NCBI GenBank assembly: GCA_024195265.1
Contig: JAJLRJ010000005.1
Coordinates: 35,312,605-35,376,604, forward strand
Length of the DNA stretch: 64,000 nt
Direction of reading: 5' to 3'
Source: Dendrophyllia cribrosa
Lineage: Eukaryota > Cnidaria > Anthozoa > Scleractinia > Dendrophylliidae
Shown: positions 61,001 to 64,000 of the stretch, piece after piece
How the letters are laid out: the number at the start of each line of letters is the position of its first letter
Position numbering within the stretch: the stretch's first letter is position 1
Program-made: the position numbers and the translations under genes
The notes under the pieces: generated by a model
Told to the model about the DNA's origin: nothing
The model's input: only the letters and a program-made list of their open reading frames with translations
The model's database searches: none

Positions 61001-61346
61001 TAAAAAGAAAAATGGAGGGCAAACCTCAGCTCATTCTGTGCATTAGTAAAAAGCTATAAGGCATCATGGAAACTATACTTTGAACCTTTTCCTTTGAAAG
61101 CCAAACATTAAGTTGGTTATATACAATAATGTGATCCATGAGTTACTATTAATTTTAACATGCATAAAAATAAATGCATTTTTACTCTGCTTCCGTTATT
61201 TGTTGTAGACAGTTTGTCATTTTGTCAATTATCTTGTCATTTTTTAGGCAGAAGATGAGTTATCATTAGCTAAGAAAATGCAAGACTGGCAACCATGGGA
61301 ACCTCTTCAAACTCCTGCTCCTGAAAACCAGTGGAAGTGGCCATAA
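49014..61346 (+). CDS. NDUFA5: NADH:ubiquinone oxidoreductase subunit A5 (complex I), complete five-exon gene
   Basis: Accessory subunit of the peripheral matrix arm of mitochondrial complex I, not itself catalytic. The joined exons (49014-49037, 52060-52104, 57022-57138, 57623-57688, 61248-61346) encode 116 residues, the usual length of the animal protein. Landmarks: TTALVGLTV near the N-terminus, LYKDTLEVLGSMPQSAQYR, the HTEQITKQRL block, LEEKLGAGQIEEVIKQAEDE, and the C-terminal KKMQDWQPWEPL with QWKWP at the stop. All introns have GT/AG borders and all exon junctions are in phase 0. The start has purines before it (AAAATGG). The introns, 0.5 to 4.9 kb, hold Mutator-, hAT-, Penelope- and Tc1-derived insertions. 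It is divergent from IARS1, with about 210 bp between start codons. Confidence 0.95.
49406..50361. mobile_element. Mutator-like foldback element with 10-bp target duplication
   Basis: TTACGAAAAC occurs at 49406-49415 and 50352-50361, directly outside AGGCAGGTACAAAAGTCGG and its complement. Inverted arms of roughly 300 bp include many GATCGGATC/CGACCCGG units and a shared ATGGCGTT/GGCGGGTGAACGCC tract. The duplication length fits Mutator-type insertion. No transposase. Lies in NDUFA5 intron 1. Confidence 0.8.
50417..50443 (+). repeat. Poly(C) tract
   Basis: About 27 C, flanked by CACAT and GGGCATACCCCAGG. Confidence 0.95.
50932..50996. repeat. Long hairpin with C-tract
   Basis: TAAATTTAGGGGGTCTTAG pairs with CTAAGACCCCC and CCTAAATTTA across a short loop (CGTGATTACT); the right arm has an expanded C run (50972-50985). 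Confidence 0.8.
51251..51276 (+). repeat. Poly(G) tract
   Basis: About 25 G with one T interruption. Confidence 0.95.
51593..51611 (+). repeat. Poly(C) tract
   Basis: Nineteen C, opening a pyrimidine-rich stretch of about 50 bp. Confidence 0.95.
52060..52104 (+). CDS. NDUFA5: NDUFA5 exon 2 (residues 9-23), 45-nt exon
   Basis: TTALVGLTVSKAPRK, matching the conserved TTGLVGLAV segment of the family. Acceptor TTTGCAG, donor GTAATT. Confidence 0.92.
52215..52745 (+). repeat. Unclassified interspersed repeat, copy B
   Basis: Homologous in order to 9575-9985 (CTTTTCAGCGGCAGGAAAAG, CCTGGCAGAGGTTTGAC, TTTGGATCCAACAAT, CGGCTGCATCACAGTGTTC). This copy has an extra ~100 bp in the middle. Lies just after NDUFA5 exon 2. 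Confidence 0.65.
53302..53565. repeat. 33-bp minisatellite, left block (8 copies)
   Basis: Unit GTTGAGTCAATCATTCAAAC plus CCCTTCCTATTGT. It is interrupted by the hAT-like element at 53566 and resumes at 55389. Confidence 0.95.
54344..54376 (+). repeat. (ATCA)n microsatellite
   Basis: Eight near-perfect tetranucleotide units with one G interruption. Confidence 0.95.
54496..55206 (+). pseudogene. Reverse transcriptase fragment, Penelope-like type
   Basis: A 236-codon frame with RT fingers/palm motifs: VIGIPMGTNSAPLLADLFL at about residues 77-95, the catalytic FRYIDDLF at 121-128 (the Asp pair is intact), then CYLDTNIKTRD and PANPAYGVFISQLVRYARIC at 201-220. The family often carries a GIY-YIG endonuclease, as seen near 26.5 and 46.1 kb. 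The N-terminus is missing, and from about residue 228 the frame is read out of an inserted MITE, so the protein is truncated. Confidence 0.75.
55175..55357. mobile_element. Hairpin MITE, 179 bp, TA-flanked
   Basis: CACCTTATTCCAAAATGGCG at the left and CGCCATTTTGGAATAAGGTG at the right; arms continue through TATTCTTTTATAT and TTAGCCCTCTT. TA outside both ends. It truncates the reverse transcriptase frame. Confidence 0.88.
55389..55657. repeat. 33-bp minisatellite, right block (8 copies)
   Basis: Same unit as 53302-53565; two units lack about 5-6 bp (CCCTTCCTATTG shortened to CCCTATTG or CCCAATTG). Confidence 0.95.
55660..56680. other. NDUFA5 intron 2, no recognised feature
   Basis: No exon or repeat unit recognised. 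The plus frame at 56095-56376 shows no family signature and the host gene needs no exon here. Confidence 0.45.
56682..56902. mobile_element. MITE with AAAGGGACACTGTCCC ends, copy 2 (intact)
   Basis: TTAAAGGGACACTGTCCCG and GGGACAGTGTCCCTTTAAA are inverted ends, each followed inward by GCTGAAATA or TTATTTCAGC. About 220 bp. Same family as 20580-20832. Confidence 0.82.
57022..57138 (+). CDS. NDUFA5: NDUFA5 exon 3 (residues 24-62)
   Basis: 39 codons, ALTKLYKDTLEVLG to KQRLGLVEQ. Acceptor TTAAAG, donor GTAAGT. Confidence 0.93.
57623..57688 (+). CDS. NDUFA5: NDUFA5 exon 4 (residues 63-84)
   Basis: 22 codons, ESDIPTLEEKLG and QIEEVIKQ. Acceptor TTTTAG, donor GTAACG. Confidence 0.93.
57990..58565 (+). 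pseudogene. Tc1/mariner transposase, catalytic half, broken
   Basis: The first frame gives WMVWEAMTGRGLTNLHFIPQ and MTFIQDGAPAHTAKAIQIW, containing the second catalytic Asp of the DDE triad. After a frameshift near 58318 the second frame gives DEWPANSSDLNPIENV with the third acidic residue, then a stop where Trp is usual, and SILDKSTYRD to the end. The N-terminal DNA-binding half is absent and no terminal repeats were found. Lies in NDUFA5 intron 4. Confidence 0.85.
58790..59590. repeat. Large inverted repeat
   Basis: GGAGTCAAAGCAAAACAC, GACTTCCACT-GGTGG and CGATCAACCAATGGCGTAGC with GGAGATAAACAGA at the left recur inverted at about 59225-59590. The centre (58956-59220) is unique. Probably a foldback transposon; borders not resolved. 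Confidence 0.65.
59600..61247. other. NDUFA5 intron 4, distal part, no recognised feature
   Basis: AT-rich, no exon, tandem repeat or terminal repeat recognised. Confidence 0.45.
61248..61346 (+). CDS. NDUFA5: NDUFA5 exon 5 (residues 85-116 and stop)
   Basis: AEDELSLAKKMQDWQPWEPL through QWKWP and TAA. Acceptor TTTTTAG. The conserved Trp-rich terminus fixes the stop. Confidence 0.95.
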   Translation, partial: AEDELSLAKKMQDWQPWEPLQTPAPENQWKWP

Positions 61347-63572
61347 AAATAAGTGGCAACCAACCAATGAGCCACTTGATTATTGAATGACAATACTTTA
61401 CTTAAGTTGTTGCTTTCTATTTTGTATACAAGTCATTTAAATGACAACGAGGAAAGAGTATACAACAAATAATTATTGTCTCAGTATTTTTTATGGTGAT
61501 ATGTCTTGTTGTTGTGTACAATGGTTTGTGATCTTATCACTTTGTTATCTGTTTTGTAATCTTTGGGTCATATGATCTTTACAGACTAGGTTTATCACAA
61601 CTGAAGTTATTGTTCTTAATAGTTTTCTCAATGATCATTTCAAAATAATCACTGCATGGACTATAAATGTTTGTAATTCTAACAAATGCAGCATATGAAC
61701 CCATGGTGTTTAACAAGAGGCACTTGAATACACTTTGGTTTCTTATTAATCTACTTTTCATGATGGCTAGCATACTTATCTGTAAACATGAAAAGTCCCT
61801 AGATGGGTATTAAAATGCTTGAAATGATTTGTTCCGTACTAATCAAAAGAACAAGCACCTATTTTCTCATGCTATGACTGTTGTACATCTCCTTAACTGA
61901 AAAGAAAGATGCTCCAAGAGTTGTGTACTAAGTAATTAGACGTTTCAATTGGATCCTCAAGGCCTAACTGCTAAAAACAACGTACTATTAATATTAAATA
62001 AACTTGAGTCATTTTTGCAGACAGCAAAACAGTGTCTGTTGATGTGTCAAAATTCCATGAAATTCAGTTTCTATCCAAACCATAAGTGCCGGTATGAAAA
62101 GATCAATGTTGTTGAGAGAACTGGCCAACTTTTGAGCTTTTATATTTTGGCTTAAAACATCACTAACACCTTTCTTGTACCCAGCTCATCAAATCTTTTG
62201 ATTTATGGAGGATTTTCGGTAACATTTTAAAGTACCAGAATCATTGGTTAAACAGCGTGATCCAGGGGCATGACCCCTCTAGAAAGTTTTGAAATTGTGA
62301 AACTGAGAGGGGTTAACCGGGAAGGTCTTTTAAGGCATTAAAATGCTCACAAAAAATTAACTACTGGAATTGGCAATTATAATAATAATAATATTATCAG
62401 TCTGCAGGTGTCCATTTTCAGTAGATTCCAGTGTAATCCACTCAAAACTAAAGGATTCCAATCAGGAAGAATGTGAGATAATTCCGGATATGACAGATGG
62501 TTTTCACAACTAAACATTAATTTACAAAATGTAAATAATTTTCAACATAATCCAGTTCTTCCATGAGTGACTCATCAAGACAATCACTAACATTGACTGA
62601 AGCTATATCAGTAAAATCTTGGTAATGGTTGTCTAATTGTTGTCGAGGCTCAACTTTATCTTTGATAAACAAATATAAAATCATTCAAATCAATTACACT
62701 TCAGAAAATAATTATTTTTTTGTTAAAGTACCGGACCTTACATGTCAAACGACCGACTGTTACGTCCAGCCTCCGATCTCAAACAAAACCCCTGCTTATG
62801 TCATTATATATGGAATACACTACCTCGTTCCCAGGTGTTGGTAACTCCTAGAAAAACAGGCAGTGCAGGGTGTCATGGGAAGAATTATTTAGTGCCCCTG
62901 TCACACAAATCCACCTGGACTGTGCTAGAACAAGGAGTGATACTTGTACCTGGGGACATGGTTTATGATAATTGACTGAACTTAATTAATCAATATGATT
63001 CGGTATTTAATTAATACAAGACAAATTATTCCAGACACAAAATCTTATATGTGTGGAGTACCTGTACATGACTAACTGTTCATCAAAGTTCAGTTTTTTG
63101 GGTTAATGGAAAAATGTTTCAAAATTACTCAAAGACTGAAAAATATGACAAAGATAATCAGCAAGAAAGAAATGAAAGGAATAGGAAATAAAACAAAGCC
63201 AGACAAATTATGAACAAAGAAACAAACATGTTTGGGCACATCATTACTCATGGTTCAAAAACTAATTTTATTACTTCACTTTACATTAAATCAAAGTGTA
63301 GAAACACCAACAGCACTAGGAAAATGAGTTTATGAATTGAAAATACAATAAATTAAATGCCTCCAGTGAACTTTTCAAGAATGGTAACTACAGTGCTGAA
63401 AACTGTTGTATTCCATTCCCCTGTTTTTCCTCTGGGGTGGGTACAGCTACACGTAGGCTATCACTATCTGCGATGTTGTGCTGTATCTCCATATTAACAT
63501 GGGATAACATTGAATTTCATTCTGTTAATGGATATTAACTTCCTTTATACTGGTTTACACAGATCTACTAAA
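61347..63572. other. NDUFA5 3' flank
   Basis: Includes the 3' untranslated region; AATAAA at 61997-62002 is a possible poly(A) signal, unproven. The frame 62742-62975 (77 codons, ending GVILVPGDMVYDN) follows a pyrimidine tract and AAAG but matches no family I recognise. No other feature seen. Confidence 0.4.
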
Positions 63573-64000
63573 TTAAGGAGGCTCTTAAGGGTTTCTTGCT
63601 TTCAATAGTGTGTCTAAATGATGAAATATTAAAAAATGACGCAACTAACGATATGGGCAACTTTTGGATGTCTACACATGTATACGACGCTATTATCAGG
63701 CACTGCTTTAAGGGTGCTTGTGACGTCATAGCCATTACCATGGCAACAGTACAGCTCTCTGAAAAGAGCCTCTAAAGCTCAGTTTTTGCTAATTATCTTT
63801 AAAACTAATTTTGTGACCTATTAGTTTTATTCTCAATTTGGAAAGCACAACTTATTTTCTTTTCTTTTTGATGCTATAACAAAAATCTATCTAGTGGAAA
63901 TCAAGTTAATTCCAAAAAGGTTGTTGTCAGATAAGAAAAAATTTCCGCTAGATAATTCTTTCTCAAACTTTTGTTTAAGATAGGAAATACCGAATACTGC
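63573..64000. repeat. TTAA element of the GGAGGCTC family, partial at window edge
   Basis: Starts TTAAGGAGGCTCTTAAGGG, like 13920-14563, and shares GACGTCATA and CCATGGCAACAG-type blocks with it. The right end is outside the window. Confidence 0.5.

Overview
This is a eukaryotic, intron-rich, AT-rich nuclear window. It carries two conserved housekeeping genes that start head to head at about 48.8-49.0 kb and point away from each other. The very short exons, the long introns filled with small DNA transposons, and the SINE and Penelope-like families seen here fit an anthozoan cnidarian (a stony coral or sea anemone). That assignment is an inference from repeat style and protein similarity, not a species identification.

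Minus strand, 298 to 48803: the 5' part of the cytoplasmic isoleucyl-tRNA synthetase gene (IARS1). I could place 26 consecutive coding exons with GT/AG borders and continuous reading phase. They encode about 807 residues: the HIGH-like motif (HYGH), the CP1 editing domain, the KMSKR motif and the start of the anticodon-binding domain. The gene runs off the left edge of the window.

Plus strand, 49014 to 61346: the complete five-exon gene for NDUFA5, a subunit of mitochondrial complex I (116 residues, ending in a Trp-rich tail). The two start codons are about 210 bp apart, so the genes probably share a bidirectional promoter.

Almost everything else is intronic repeat DNA. Left part (0-20 kb): TTAA-flanked inverted-repeat elements (479-1615; 13281-14563), TA-flanked elements, a 51-bp and a 36-bp minisatellite (3639-3997; 4579-6097), a long foldback (8204-9173), a decayed transposon (10464-12256), tRNA- and 5S-like SINEs (17.0-17.8 kb) and a 48-bp tandem repeat built on a tRNA A-box-like sequence (19.5-19.8 kb). 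Middle (20-44 kb): a tRNA-type SINE inserted in the end of a MITE, four copies of a roughly 1-kb TTAA element, several mariner-type elements (one carrying a HIRAN-like reading frame, one with CTCGAG-rich ends) and an hAT remnant with a transposase C-terminus. Right part (44-64 kb): a 4.2-kb element with CGCCCC-rich ends holding nested Penelope-like and Harbinger-like debris, a Mutator-like foldback with a 10-bp target duplication, an hAT-like element inserted in a 33-bp minisatellite and itself holding a reverse transcriptase fragment, and a Tc1/mariner transposase pseudogene.

No prokaryotic operon, CRISPR array or complete mobile-element gene was found. Most short open frames are repeat-derived or chance frames and are not annotated.
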